Positions 33,452-43,417 of a DNA stretch of 64,000 bases are shown here, one piece after another. The first letter of the stretch is position 1. Every line of letters begins with the position of its first letter. The position numbers and the translations under genes were made by a program. Origin of the DNA: JAVJSD01 sp040219575 (GTDB lineage: Bacteria > Planctomycetota > Planctomycetia > Pirellulales > Pirellulaceae). Under the pieces are notes generated by a model, which saw only the letters and a program-made list of their open reading frames with translations, searched no databases and was not told the DNA's origin. Location: positions 1 through 64,000 of the forward strand of contig JAVJSD010000004.1 of assembly GCA_040219575.1 (NCBI GenBank), read 5' to 3'.

Positions 33452-36400
33452 TCATGGCGAGACAGGCTCGTCGCGCAGGGACGCCAGGTACGCCAACAAA
33501 TCGGCCACCTGCTGCGCCGTGAAGTCGCGAAGCAGCATGTCGGGCATGATCGACTTGGTTTGCGGGTAGACGCCGTCGATCTCATTGGCCGTAATGCGAT
33601 GCACCTTGTTTTGGGCGTCCTTGAGCACGACGCCGTCGTCGCCGCGCTCGAGCAGCAACCCCGTGTGCAGCTTGCCGGAGTTCGTCTCGACCAGCCACAT
33701 GGCGAACTTGGGGTCGATCTTCTTCGACGGCTCCAGAATGCTCTCGAGCAACTGGCCGCGATCGTACTTCTTGCCGATGGCGTCGAGATCGGGGCCGAGT
33801 TGCGTTCCCTTGCCTTCGCTGCGGTGACACGAACGGCATTGCACCACGGTCGATTCGTGGAACAGCCGCCGTCCCCGGCTCAGATCGCCTTCGAGTTGGA
33901 GGATGGCGTCGGGCTGAATTACGTCGCCCAGCCGCTTGGTGCGTTGTTCTTCCGGCACGAACGCCTCGAACAGGTCGCGAATCGCCGCATCCGTGTCGTT
34001 GGCGAGGGCGGTTTTCATGACCAGATCGCGAACGCCCGCGGGAAGCCGGCCTTGGCGAGTCGCCTCGGCCAGCATCATGGCGGTGGGAGGCGCGGCGAGC
34101 AGTTCGCCGACCAGTTTGCTGCGTTCGTTGCGGCGCGAGGCGACGGCGGCCGCCGCCTGTTCGGCCGCCTTTTGCTCCGCCTCCGCCAACTCGTCGGCGT
34201 TGGGCGCCTCGCGGCCCAATGGCCTCGCAGCTCGCGCCGCCAATTGCCACACCGTACGCGGTTGGTCTTCCTTCTGCCGCGCGAGCGACGCGGATTCGTC
34301 GAGTTCAATCAGACGATCGATCTTGACCTGATCCTCCAGTCGCGGCGGCGCCTGTCGAATCCAGTCGTGGATCAGCGCGACGGCCCGATCGTCGACGATC
34401 TTGGAACCCAGATGCGGCATGTGCCCGGGGCCGGTCTTGGACAAGCGGAACAACATCACCGAACGATACGGATCGCCCGGCGCCACAATCTCCGCATCGT
34501 GAATACCGAACGCACCCTGCGTGGGGCGGACTCCGACGGCCTTCGTCTCCAACAGCGAGAGTTCATGCTGCAGGTACAGGTACGACGAACCCCCTCCGTT
34601 GAACCGATGACAGTGGGCGCAGTTCACGTGCAGGTACGAGCGCGCCCGTTGGTCGAGCGAAGCGGATGCGTCAAACGGCGGCGTCAGGCGCGGCAACGCC
34701 TCGGGCGAGCGCGGCCAAGGCTCTTTCGGCGGCGGCTCGCCCGGCAGTTTGGGTTTCACCACGTCTTCAAGCAGGCCGATGTGCCGCAGCGTGCGAATCT
34801 GGTTGTCGCTCACTCGTCCGTAGTCGTGAACGCGATTGAGCTGGGAAAGATTGAATGCGAGTGCGTATTCGGACCACGGATTGTGGCATCGAAGGCATTC
34901 GTTGCGGGAAGCGAAACGCCACGTCTGCTGGCGCCGGCCGCCGGGCGCTCGCGGGTCCTCAACTTCGAACGTGCGGTTCTCGCCCAGTCGCTCGACCAGC
35001 ACCGCGTCGGTCTGGGCGTCGTTCCACTCGTACGTGTAGCCTTGCCATTCGCGGCCGTCGTAATGCATGGCCTGGGTTTCGATGCGGCGGCTGCTGGTGG
35101 GATCGCCCGCGACCATCTCCAGCGACAACGTCTTCAGCAGCACCGTGTCGGTCGGGTAGTCGGTCGCTCGGCGGAACTGCGAACCGGGAATCGGCTCGGG
35201 TTTCTCGTGAATTCGAATCGCAGCGACGCCGGGCACTCCGATCATCCGCTCGGCCGTGGCGTGATCGCTCCACTGCTCGACGTTCACCGAAAACGGAACG
35301 ACGCCCGGGGCGGGGACATGATCGACGACCGATGTGAACAAGCCCGTCTCGCTCAACCGGCGGGGGAAGTTGCTCTTCTTGCCGGCGTCGGGGTTGGGCG
35401 TGAAGGTGTAGATCGATCCGTCGTCGTGATCCAGCAGATACAACTCGCCGTCTGCGTCTTCGGTGAAGTCGACGATCCGCACCGTGGGGTCGATCAACTC
35501 GCGCCGCGGACCGACCTGGTCGCCGTCGACCTTCACGCTCCAGATGCGGCGCGTCTCCCAATCGCCGAACACGTACGAGCCGACCAGTTCCGGAAACCGC
35601 TTGCCGCGATAGACGTAACCGCCGGTGATCGACGCGCCCTCGGTGTGCGGGATCTCCATCAACGGCGGCACGATCGGCGTGGGGCCGATCTTCCGTTCGG
35701 TGTGCACCGGCTGGCTCCCCTCGACGATGCTCCAGCCGTAGTTGTCGCCTTTGTTCACACGATAGACGAGCTCCCACAACTCCCAGCCGACGTCGCCCAC
35801 CCACAGCTCGCCCGTCTCGCGGTCGAAGCTCATCTTCCAGGGATTGCGCATCCCGTACGACCACGTCTCACCGCGGGCGTTCTCGAAATCGACGAACGGG
35901 TTGTCGGCGGGGATCGCGTACGGCCGGCCCTGTTCCTCATGCCGCACATCGATCCGCAGCACCTTCGACAACAGCCGGCTGAGATCCTGTCCCGAGTTTC
36001 TTCCATCGGGCGGAAAGGCGAATCCGCCGTCGCCCGAGGAAATGTAGAGGCAACCATCGTGCCCGAATTCAATGCATCCGCCGTTATGGCCGCCCTGCAG
36101 CCAGGCGATGATCAGCGTTTCGCTTTCGACTTCGCAGCGCGGCGGATCGGTGTCGCTGACGCGGAAACGACAGACCCGCGTGCCGTCCTCCAATTGGCCC
36201 AGATCACGATCGCGATTCCGCACGACATAGCAGACGTAGACGTAACGATTCTTCTCGAACTCCGGGTCGAACGTCATGCCGTACAGCGATTCGAACGCCA
36301 CCGGCGCGTCGCGCTCGGCGCTGATCTTCTGGACGAGCTTGGAGGCGTCGAGGAACAGGTCGGCCTTGTCGGCGCTGCGATCGCGCGGCAGGACGAACAC

Positions 36401-36655
36401 TTTGCCGTCGCGCTGGCCGACAAAGAACCGATCCAGCGACGCTTCATACGCCAACACCGTCGTGCCGCTGAATCGCAGGTTGGGGAACACGGGCAGCGCG
36501 CGATAGGGCGGGGGCGGATCGGGACGGCCGCGGAAATTCGACGTCGTCCACGGCACGCGCGAATCGAGCCCGTACGGCGGCTCGGCTTGTCCAAACGAAG
36601 TCCATGCCGCCGTCAGTATGAGAAAGGCCGTCGCACCTACGCTCGTTCTATACAT
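33452..36655 (-). CDS. PVC-type sugar dehydrogenase / cytochrome c fusion
   Basis: This 1067-residue exported protein has a signal peptide, then a PQQ-dependent sugar-dehydrogenase-like beta-propeller (about 50-430, with GHNGGCIEFGHDGCLYISSG and YGMRNPWKMSFDRETGELW), and a long C-terminal part with three haem-binding CxxCH motifs: CLRCH near 587, CAHCH near 678 and CRSCH near 938. The last is followed by the GTQLGPDLDAIGKKYDRGQL domain typical of planctomycete and verrucomicrobial proteins. It probably oxidises a sugar or related alcohol and passes electrons to the haems outside the inner membrane. Start ATG at 36655 gives the signal peptide. It lies between the 1372-residue gene and a sulfatase, all on one strand. 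Confidence 0.9.
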   Translation of the reverse strand: MYRTSVGATAFLILTAAWTSFGQAEPPYGLDSRVPWTTSNFRGRPDPPPPYRALPVFPNLRFSGTTVLAYEASLDRFFVGQRDGKVFVLPRDRSADKADLFLDASKLVQKISAERDAPVAFESLYGMTFDPEFEKNRYVYVCYVVRNRDRDLGQLEDGTRVCRFRVSDTDPPRCEVESETLIIAWLQGGHNGGCIEFGHDGCLYISSGDGGFAFPPDGRNSGQDLSRLLSKVLRIDVRHEEQGRPYAIPADNPFVDFENARGETWSYGMRNPWKMSFDRETGELWVGDVGWELWELVYRVNKGDNYGWSIVEGSQPVHTERKIGPTPIVPPLMEIPHTEGASITGGYVYRGKRFPELVGSYVFGDWETRRIWSVKVDGDQVGPRRELIDPTVRIVDFTEDADGELYLLDHDDGSIYTFTPNPDAGKKSNFPRRLSETGLFTSVVDHVPAPGVVPFSVNVEQWSDHATAERMIGVPGVAAIRIHEKPEPIPGSQFRRATDYPTDTVLLKTLSLEMVAGDPTSSRRIETQAMHYDGREWQGYTYEWNDAQTDAVLVERLGENRTFEVEDPRAPGGRRQQTWRFASRNECLRCHNPWSEYALAFNLSQLNRVHDYGRVSDNQIRTLRHIGLLEDVVKPKLPGEPPPKEPWPRSPEALPRLTPPFDASASLDQRARSYLHVNCAHCHRFNGGGSSYLYLQHELSLLETKAVGVRPTQGAFGIHDAEIVAPGDPYRSVMLFRLSKTGPGHMPHLGSKIVDDRAVALIHDWIRQAPPRLEDQVKIDRLIELDESASLARQKEDQPRTVWQLAARAARPLGREAPNADELAEAEQKAAEQAAAAVASRRNERSKLVGELLAAPPTAMMLAEATRQGRLPAGVRDLVMKTALANDTDAAIRDLFEAFVPEEQRTKRLGDVIQPDAILQLEGDLSRGRRLFHESTVVQCRSCHRSEGKGTQLGPDLDAIGKKYDRGQLLESILEPSKKIDPKFAMWLVETNSGKLHTGLLLERGDDGVVLKDAQNKVHRITANEIDGVYPQTKSIMPDMLLRDFTAQQVADLLAYLASLRDEPVSP

Positions 36656-36675
36656 CACTTTCGCACCAAATCGAC

Positions 36676-36759
36676 ATCCGTGATCCCTCCGTGTTTCATC
36701 CGTGGCCCGAGATCGGAAAGATTTCGGAGCCACGGATGAAACACGGATCGAACACGGAT
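36676..36759. repeat. Inverted repeat with CACGGAT units
   Basis: An 18-bp perfect arm (CCGTGTTTCATCCGTGGC, 36689-36706) pairs with 36729-36746; with mismatches the arms extend to 31 bp. Short CACGGAT units recur inside. It lies in the 126-bp gap between two same-strand genes and would form a hairpin in a shared transcript. Confidence 0.7.
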
Positions 36760-36781
36760 AGGAAAGAGGGGAGGCCTATTG

Positions 36782-39700
36782 TTACTTCATGCCGAAGAAG
36801 TCTTTGAGGTTGATTTTCAGCGGGGGCGAGGGCTTTGACACGGCACCGTCGGCATTGGTGTAGGTGACGAACAGGTAGAAGTCCTGATTGGGCCGCAGGC
36901 CGCGAATCAGGCCGCCCGGTTCTTTCCAGGCTTTGCCGAGTTGCAGGGCGCCGCGTCCGTCCTGGTAGGGCGCCGCCCAGACATCGTACTGCGTGGCGCC
37001 TGCGACCGTGGGGAAGTGCACGTAACACTGCGTGCCGTCGACGGCCTGCTCGGGGAGTGTGATCCGCTCGATCGTGATCGGCGGCGCCGCGCCGTCGGCC
37101 GCGCGCATGGCGGCGATCGAGTTGCCGAGCCCCTTCACATCCTTGGGAACCGGCATCCGCACGGCGGCCAGTCGCGCCGCCCGCGGCGTCGCATCCTCGG
37201 GCGAAGCGTATTCGGCGTACAGATCGCCCAGCAGCACGTCGCTGCGGTCGGCCGGCTGGGGATCGTCGACGTACATCACGTGCGTGCGGCGTTCGACGAC
37301 CACTTTCTCCAGGGTGAGCGGCAGGTCGATGGCGCCGTCGCCCTCGCTGTAGGGGCCCCACCAGGCGCTGCCGGCCTCGCGGTACTGATCGTACGGACTG
37401 TTGGCCGGCATCTCCATCCGCAGATAGCGCCAGCCGTCGAAGTTGAAGCTCATCCAGCTATGGAGATCGTCGCAGTTCCATTGGCCGCGCGTGCCGATAT
37501 TGATCCACTGCTCGCCTTTCGCGTCGCGAACGAAGTAGATCGCCCGGCCCCAATCGCTGGCCCCCTTCACCCACATTCCGAGGTGCGAGGCCTGGCCGGG
37601 TATCTCGATCGGTTTGGCGGGCGTGAGCACAGAGTAATAGGGCACGAACACGCGGTCCTGCTCCGGCTCCGGAAAGTGCACCGAAAGGGCCTTGCCGCCC
37701 TGCGCCTGCGGCGCCTCGACCGGTCGGGCGGTCATTTCGCTGGGATAACGGAAGATGTACGGCGTGTGGCTTTCCTCGTAGCCCGGCTCTTGTTGCTTGC
37801 TGATTTTCCACGAGCCGTCGCCGAAGTTGGCCAATTTGCGCACGTTCTCCGCCGGTTGCGAATCGCGGTTGTCAGGCTCGCCGAGGGCGACTTCCGCGTC
37901 GTCGGAGAGTCCCTCGATATAGCAGGGCGATTGATCAACGGTGAACGTGATCGCTGCTTCGCCGCGGGCGACGTCGATCACATTGTCCATGTGGTCGTAC
38001 ACCTTCACGTCGGCCCCCTTCGGCACGGTAAGCGTCACCGGCCGACGGCCGCGGAGCGTCCACATCACATGCACGAGTTTCCCCGTCTTGTAGTGCTTGA
38101 ATTGCAGGGCGTACGTCGAGTGGCTGCCGGTCGCAATCCACTTGTTGAAGTTCTTCCGATTCAGATGCCGCGTGAGCGTCGCCAGCGCCGCGTAGGCGGG
38201 CTTGGGCGTCTCCAGCGAGACGCGATGCAGCACGCCGCCGCCGTAGTGCTGTTCGCCCCAGTAGCTGGCGGTGTCGAAGGCCGGGAAGCCGCCGTTCTGA
38301 ATGTTGACGCCGTAGACCTGCAGAATCAGGCTGTTGCGGATCGTGAGGTCCGACTGTTCGCGTTCGGTAAGCGCCCCCGGTCCGCTGGGGATGCACGGTC
38401 CTTCGTACATCGGCAGCAGCGGGTTGGCGACGCCCGCGTCGGCCAATTCCTTGCGAGCCATGTACAGCCGGTGCACCGACACCTGGTGGAACTGCTGTTC
38501 GGGCAGACGCTCGAAACAGGGGATGTCGACGCAGATGCCGTCGATCAGTTTCGCCACCTCGGGATCGCGACGCAGGAAGTGAATCACGAACGTCGGATCG
38601 CCGTGCGGCAACAGGCACTTCACCTCGGGAAACTCTTTGTTGACGATCTTCGCCCCTTCGAGAAAACCGTTCAGGAACATCTCGTAGCGTTCCTGCTCGT
38701 AGTCGCTCATCGGCTGTTCCGGCTGGCCGATGAAGTGGGGAAAGATGCCGTGGGTGAGCGGCCCGATCGAGGGCTCCGGATAGAACGACAGAAAAATCGG
38801 CCGGCTGTTGGGCCCCGGCGACGACTTGCGATCGTTGAGCGCCGCGAGAAACTCCTCACGGGCCTTCTGCAGTCCCTCTTTCTTCAGCGTGGCGGCGAAT
38901 TTGGCGGTGATGTAATGATCGCCGCCGCCGGCGAACTTCAGCGTGAAGAGTTTGTACTGCTCCATCACCTTGCGGGTCTCTTCCCCATGCCGCCGGATGT
39001 ACTCCTCGTACGAGCCGGGCGTCGTCTCGACGCCCGCCTTGGCCATCGCCAGCAGTTGCTTTTCGGCCGAGGGCGTGACATGCGAACCGCCCCAATTCCA
39101 GAAGCCGAACAAGGGGCCGCGGCCGAAGTCCCAATCGCCGCGCTCACGCGTGTCCTCGTGCAGGTACGCCAGGCTGCGCGGCTCGGCCCAGCTTTGTTCG
39201 CCGTCGGTGATGGTCAGCTTCACGTCGTGATAGCCGTACACTTTCGGCCGCAGGGGGAACGCGACGGTCTTCTGGCCCGTGGCCGGCAGTTCGATCGACT
39301 TGCTCTGGCTGGTTGCGTGCTGGCCGTCGAGACTGGTGGTGGTGAGGTCGAGCTTGACGGTTCGCTGGGGGCCGGTGCGGTTGCGCAGCGTGACGGTGTA
39401 CTTGGGCTTCTCCGGCGCCGTCCAGATGTGAGCGTAGGCGTCGGCCTGGAAGTCGACCTCCACCGCCGGCCGCTCGGCCGTAAGGGCGAAAACGTGCACG
39501 CTGCTCGGCAGACCCGCCGCGTGGAAGCTGTAATACATCGGATCGGGCGACGCCCGATAGAGCTTCACCTGTTTGGTCAGTTCGACATCGACGTAGTCCA
39601 AATCGTCGAACTCGGCCAGCGCCCCGGGTTCGACAGGGATGGTCACCAGGTAGAGCCTGCCCGGCGCTCCGTTGGTCGACTTCACCGGCAAGGCCTTCAC

Positions 39701-40900
39701 CTCACTCGCCTTGGCCGTGAACGCCGGAACGCGGGCGGCGAAGTTCTTGGGGAAGCCTGACTGGGCGCGATAGAACTGCGCGGTGATGACGGGCGTGCTC
39801 TCATCGTCGTCGTCGGCCGCGGCCAGCAAGTGCAGCGCCCGATAGCGGGCCATCGGCAGGCGGAGGGTGATTCGCGCTGGGTCTTTTATCATGGCGCCGG
39901 CCCAGCGCGCGACCATGGCGTCGCTGCCGCGTCCGCTGTAGCGTCCGTCGAGGTTGCCCTGCCGAAACCAACCGACGCCGACATCGACGTGATCGTTCCC
40001 GTCGTCGTCGGGTTCGGTGAGCGTGAACGGAACGCCGGCGACCGTGACCTCGCCGCTTTTCGAGATCGCCTTGCGGTCGATCTTCGCGCCGTTGATGTTG
40101 GCGGCGTTCAGGACGCTCTTGAGCGAAACGGGCCGGAACGTCCAATCTTCATCGGCGGGTGGAACCGTTTCGGTGGTCACCCGCGCGACCTCCACGTTGG
40201 GCGAGACGGTGAGCCGCGCGAAGCCCTTGGTCGTGATGGTTTCGCTATCGACGTTGGTCAGCGGTATGCCGTCGAGCAGGACCTCGCAGCCGTGCTCGCG
40301 AAGGATCATTTCCAGGGTCAGCCACCGCTGTTCGACCGGCTTGGAGGCCACCATGTCGGCCTCGACATTGGCCCTTAGCGACTCGGGCCAGGCCAGGCTG
40401 CGGGCGACGTCGAACTGCGGGCGGTACGTGCCGCGCTCCTGCGGCAGGCGGAAGGTCGAGTCGGGGTCGTGCACCACCCACGAGATCGCGCCGCGGTAGG
40501 CGCTCACGGTCGCATAGTGCCCCGTCTCGCGCAGGTTGGCGACCTCGGCCAGCCCTGTCGCCAGCGTGATGCTGCTGCGCGCTTGCGCGTCGGTCAGGCG
40601 GAAAACCACGGTCACCTTGTGATCGGGTCCGATCTCCCGCGGCGTGACCAGCAACAGTTGACGCCCTGCCGCCACGATCGCCGGCTTGCCGCCCGCTTCG
40701 CTGACGCCGAACGTGTTGCCGCGTGCTTCGGCGACGGTCCAGGACGCTGGATCGAGAATCGACTGCGGCGGCTGCGGGGGCGGATGGCCTTCCGCCGCCA
40801 GAACGGCCCTCGCGCCTCCAAGAATCGCGACGCCCGCAAGCAGGCAGAGCAATCGCAAGGCAATAGGAATCGTTCGACTTCGAGACTGTTCGTCGGTCAT
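36782..40900 (-). CDS. Large secreted protein with a glycosidase-like core
   Basis: This 1372-residue protein has a signal peptide (LRLLCLLAGVAILGGARAVLA). I do not recognise an exact family. The middle (about 600-960) looks like a TIM-barrel glycoside hydrolase of beta-galactosidase type, with GPLFGFWNWGGSHV, FLSFYPEPSIGPLTHGIFPHF, CVDIPCFE, and LLPMYEGPC segments, followed by MWTLRGRRPVTLTVPKG typical of the C-terminal sandwich of such enzymes. Flanking parts are beta-sandwich-like; a carbohydrate-binding-like part (about 1040-1240) and a fibronectin III-like end follow. The ATG at 40900 follows an AGAGG site. It probably acts on a polysaccharide; neighbours support this. Confidence 0.6.
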   Translation of the reverse strand: MTDEQSRSRTIPIALRLLCLLAGVAILGGARAVLAAEGHPPPQPPQSILDPASWTVAEARGNTFGVSEAGGKPAIVAAGRQLLLVTPREIGPDHKVTVVFRLTDAQARSSITLATGLAEVANLRETGHYATVSAYRGAISWVVHDPDSTFRLPQERGTYRPQFDVARSLAWPESLRANVEADMVASKPVEQRWLTLEMILREHGCEVLLDGIPLTNVDSETITTKGFARLTVSPNVEVARVTTETVPPADEDWTFRPVSLKSVLNAANINGAKIDRKAISKSGEVTVAGVPFTLTEPDDDGNDHVDVGVGWFRQGNLDGRYSGRGSDAMVARWAGAMIKDPARITLRLPMARYRALHLLAAADDDDESTPVITAQFYRAQSGFPKNFAARVPAFTAKASEVKALPVKSTNGAPGRLYLVTIPVEPGALAEFDDLDYVDVELTKQVKLYRASPDPMYYSFHAAGLPSSVHVFALTAERPAVEVDFQADAYAHIWTAPEKPKYTVTLRNRTGPQRTVKLDLTTTSLDGQHATSQSKSIELPATGQKTVAFPLRPKVYGYHDVKLTITDGEQSWAEPRSLAYLHEDTRERGDWDFGRGPLFGFWNWGGSHVTPSAEKQLLAMAKAGVETTPGSYEEYIRRHGEETRKVMEQYKLFTLKFAGGGDHYITAKFAATLKKEGLQKAREEFLAALNDRKSSPGPNSRPIFLSFYPEPSIGPLTHGIFPHFIGQPEQPMSDYEQERYEMFLNGFLEGAKIVNKEFPEVKCLLPHGDPTFVIHFLRRDPEVAKLIDGICVDIPCFERLPEQQFHQVSVHRLYMARKELADAGVANPLLPMYEGPCIPSGPGALTEREQSDLTIRNSLILQVYGVNIQNGGFPAFDTASYWGEQHYGGGVLHRVSLETPKPAYAALATLTRHLNRKNFNKWIATGSHSTYALQFKHYKTGKLVHVMWTLRGRRPVTLTVPKGADVKVYDHMDNVIDVARGEAAITFTVDQSPCYIEGLSDDAEVALGEPDNRDSQPAENVRKLANFGDGSWKISKQQEPGYEESHTPYIFRYPSEMTARPVEAPQAQGGKALSVHFPEPEQDRVFVPYYSVLTPAKPIEIPGQASHLGMWVKGASDWGRAIYFVRDAKGEQWINIGTRGQWNCDDLHSWMSFNFDGWRYLRMEMPANSPYDQYREAGSAWWGPYSEGDGAIDLPLTLEKVVVERRTHVMYVDDPQPADRSDVLLGDLYAEYASPEDATPRAARLAAVRMPVPKDVKGLGNSIAAMRAADGAAPPITIERITLPEQAVDGTQCYVHFPTVAGATQYDVWAAPYQDGRGALQLGKAWKEPGGLIRGLRPNQDFYLFVTYTNADGAVSKPSPPLKINLKDFFGMK

Positions 40901-41491
40901 TCGGGAAGCCTCTTTTCTCGGTTGGCGTTCAACGGCGATGTTCCGCCGCAGAACTTCGCTTTTAGTTCGAAGACTGCTGGGGCGCTGGAGGTACGAGGTC
41001 GTCTCGTACATGAACCGACGGCTGGCGTGTTGGTCAAGGGGAGCGACGCATGGCGCCAGAGCTGGTGGGGTGTCAATTGGGAGCCGGCGCGCGTCGCGTA
41101 TGCCGCCATGACTCAGGCCTAGTATGCCGTTGCGGTTTGCGACAATTCAAGCGTTCTTTCCTTCGTCGCGGGAATTCGCAGCGGAATCCAATCGTGGCGA
41201 TTGCATGCATCACAAAAAAACCACTTGGCGGCCAATCCCGGTTCCCTTTTTCCGAACGGCAACACCCGGCGGCAAGGCAAAGTGGACGGGGCGCCGCAGC
41301 GCGCCGCACCGCACGCGATCGATCAAATCCGACCATCTCACCCCGCGAATTCGCTAGCGCGACATGACAAAACAACGCCGCTCGCGGGTCTTGCCGTGAG
41401 GCACATGGATTGCACTCCACGACACTGTCGGAGGCTTGGCCACGACAGTGCGTCCGGGCGCGAAATTCGGACACGAAACGAGAGGTGCACG
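40901..41491. other. Intergenic region between divergent genes
   Basis: This 591-bp region separates two divergent secreted-protein genes. I find no convincing gene. It has a small perfect hairpin near 41189-41203 (CAATCG-TGG-CGATTG) and an inverted repeat at 41423-41430 / 41443-41450 (CACTGTCG), 42 bp before the start of the plus-strand gene, which may be a regulatory site. No strong promoter could be fixed. Confidence 0.4.
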
Positions 41492-42580
41492 ATGAACCGG
41501 CGAATCGTCTCACAGCGTCGCGGCACTTTGCTGCTTGTACTGATTGCGATCGGTCTCTGCCCGCTGCTATGCGATTGGGCCGTCGCGCAGCAAGACACGC
41601 AGCAGGCGTTTCAGAAGTGGGCCGTCGAGTACGCGATCGCGCAGCAACGGTCGTCGAAGTTTCAGCTCGACGAGCAGGAGGACATGAACTTCAACGACCT
41701 CTACGACAAGATCTGGAAACCCTGGGACGCCGCCTTGCTCAAGTTCCGCCATTGGCTCGACGACAATGTCAAGGATTCGGACGAACGCGACCGGCGTTGG
41801 CGGGCGGGTCTCGAGCAGCGCGACCAGAAGTTGCTGGCGTTGTTCCGCGACAACTTCCGCCGCGGCCGACATAGCGAAGCGTGGATCTATCACTCCCTGC
41901 TATGGTACGAACTGCCCAGCCAGGGCGTCGCCACGCGCGAGGCGTTCGACGTCTACAACAAATCGTACGAGGCGGTGAAGGCCGAGATGGAGGCCTTCGC
42001 CAAGCTGGCCGTCAGCGGTCAGTACGATTGCACGCCGCGCGGGGCTGGAACCGGCGGGCGCTTGCACCTGGTGGTCGTGGAAGGCGTCGGTCCGGCCAGC
42101 CCACAACATGTCGCCGAACTCAAGGCCGGCCCGCAGGATCCCGGCGCCTGGCCGCATTTTCCATCCCTGCAGGTCGTGTTCAATCTCAGCGACGACAGCG
42201 AGGCCCCGTGGAACAACTGCATCACGGCCGACATCCGCCACTACGACCGCACGACCGGCGACGTGATGCGGGCCGGGCTCGAATGGATGGCGGGCCGGTG
42301 GGGCGTGTACGAAGTGTTGCTCGCCGAAAAGGGCATGCAGGCCGCCCAGGATGCGTTTCGCCGCAACTTGTCGGTCGAAAGCGGCGCCGACTCGATTGAG
42401 TTCCGCGACGCGGCCACACGGATCGGCCTCTCGCTGCAACGCGTGCGGCCCTATGGCACGATCGAGATGCGCAAGCACTGGTCGTTCATGAATCGCTGCA
42501 CGCCGGCGCCGGTAGACGGAGCGCGCGGCTTGGACGCGCGCGAGGCAGCAACCAAGACGCTTCGCATCCCCGCGCCGTGA
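41492..42580 (+). CDS. Secreted protein of unknown function
   Basis: The 362-residue product begins with a signal peptide (MNRR, basic, hydrophobic run to LLCDWAVAQ) and has a helical middle (about 35-120) rich in Lys, Arg, Asp and Trp, with YDKIWKPWDAALLKFRHWLDD, then a mixed part with SDDSEAPWNNCITADIRHYDRTTG. I recognise no family or catalytic motif. The ATG at 41492 is preceded by GAGAGGTG. It is followed by a small gene 60 bp away on the same strand. Membrane association beyond the leader is not seen. Confidence 0.65.
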   Translation: MNRRIVSQRRGTLLLVLIAIGLCPLLCDWAVAQQDTQQAFQKWAVEYAIAQQRSSKFQLDEQEDMNFNDLYDKIWKPWDAALLKFRHWLDDNVKDSDERDRRWRAGLEQRDQKLLALFRDNFRRGRHSEAWIYHSLLWYELPSQGVATREAFDVYNKSYEAVKAEMEAFAKLAVSGQYDCTPRGAGTGGRLHLVVVEGVGPASPQHVAELKAGPQDPGAWPHFPSLQVVFNLSDDSEAPWNNCITADIRHYDRTTGDVMRAGLEWMAGRWGVYEVLLAEKGMQAAQDAFRRNLSVESGADSIEFRDAATRIGLSLQRVRPYGTIEMRKHWSFMNRCTPAPVDGARGLDAREAATKTLRIPAP

Positions 42581-42640
42581 CTCGGTCGGTGATTCGATGC
42601 CGCGCTGCCGACGGTCATCGCAGGCGGTTACAATTTCGGC

Positions 42641-43033
42641 ATGCTCGCTCGCTACACGATTTACCGAGGTAAACGTCCTGACGGCGTCGAACTACCCAAC
42701 GGCGTTCGTCAGGACACGCGCAAACATACGCGGCATTGCCTGCGGCCTCCCGCGGAAGCCGTGGCGGTCTACCTGGCCTGTCCCACGCCGGAAGCCTGGC
42801 GGAAGTTCGAGGCGGAATACCTCGAGTGCCTCAAGGCTCGCTACGACGCGGACTCGGCTCCGTTCGACGAACTGGCCCGACTCGCGACCAACGGCGACGT
42901 GTTCCTGGGCTGCTCCTGTCCCACCAGGAAAAATCCGGACGTCAACCACTGCCACACCATGCCCGCGCTGCGGTTCATGCGACGGCGATATCCCCGTCTC
43001 GATGTCCGTTTTCCGCCGCGACAATCGCCGTAG
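42641..43033 (+). CDS. Small protein, DUF488-like
   Basis: The 130-residue protein has FEAEYLECLKAR and GDVFLGCSCPTRKNPDVNHCHTMPALRFM. A short strand followed by Cys-x-Cys and a Cys-His, then a helix, resembles the end of DUF488 proteins (whose members carry CxC..CHR). The His/Cys cluster (residues about 89-104) may bind metal. No signal peptide. It lies 60 bp after the secreted-protein gene and before 620 bp of repeat-rich DNA. Function unknown. Confidence 0.5.
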   Translation: MLARYTIYRGKRPDGVELPNGVRQDTRKHTRHCLRPPAEAVAVYLACPTPEAWRKFEAEYLECLKARYDADSAPFDELARLATNGDVFLGCSCPTRKNPDVNHCHTMPALRFMRRRYPRLDVRFPPRQSP

Positions 43034-43051
43034 CTGTCCGGAAATGAAAGG

Positions 43052-43240
43052 AACGCAGAGGCGCAAAGACGCAGAGGCGCGGGAGAGCAGTTTGAAGGGG
43101 TGACCTCGCCGGTGAACCGACCAGATTCCGAAGAAGATGGCGATCAGCGGCCGTAGGCGCAACTGCCGATGCCATCTCGGAGGAGGTTCGGAAGCTGCTT
43201 CCAACTCTCCCGCGCCTCTGCGTCTTTGCGCCTCTGCGTT
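43052..43240. repeat. 189-bp element with 36-bp perfect inverted ends
   Basis: Positions 43052-43087 and 43205-43240 are perfect inverted copies, rich in CGCAGAGGCG units (arm start AACGCAGAGGCGCAAAGACG). The 117-bp core has no gene and contains further short inverted repeats. The shape is that of a miniature inverted-repeat element or a very long hairpin. Confidence 0.8.
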
Positions 43241-43417
43241 TCTCTTCGGTTTACCCCTCGACCGGATTATTCATCAGCACATTGCCAGGTTCAACCGAAT
43301 CCGATCCGGGTCCAGGAGTTGGAACCGTATTGCGGCGCACCCGCGCAGCAACACTCGGCACATCCGCCGCAAGCGCCTTGGGGCCTGGCGCCGGCAAGGC
43401 CGGCGACAGCGAAGCAA

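Noticed and set aside
33560..36739. Long plus-strand open frame opposite the cytochrome fusion gene
   Set aside because: Mirror of a real gene with haem motifs; no conserved features of its own.
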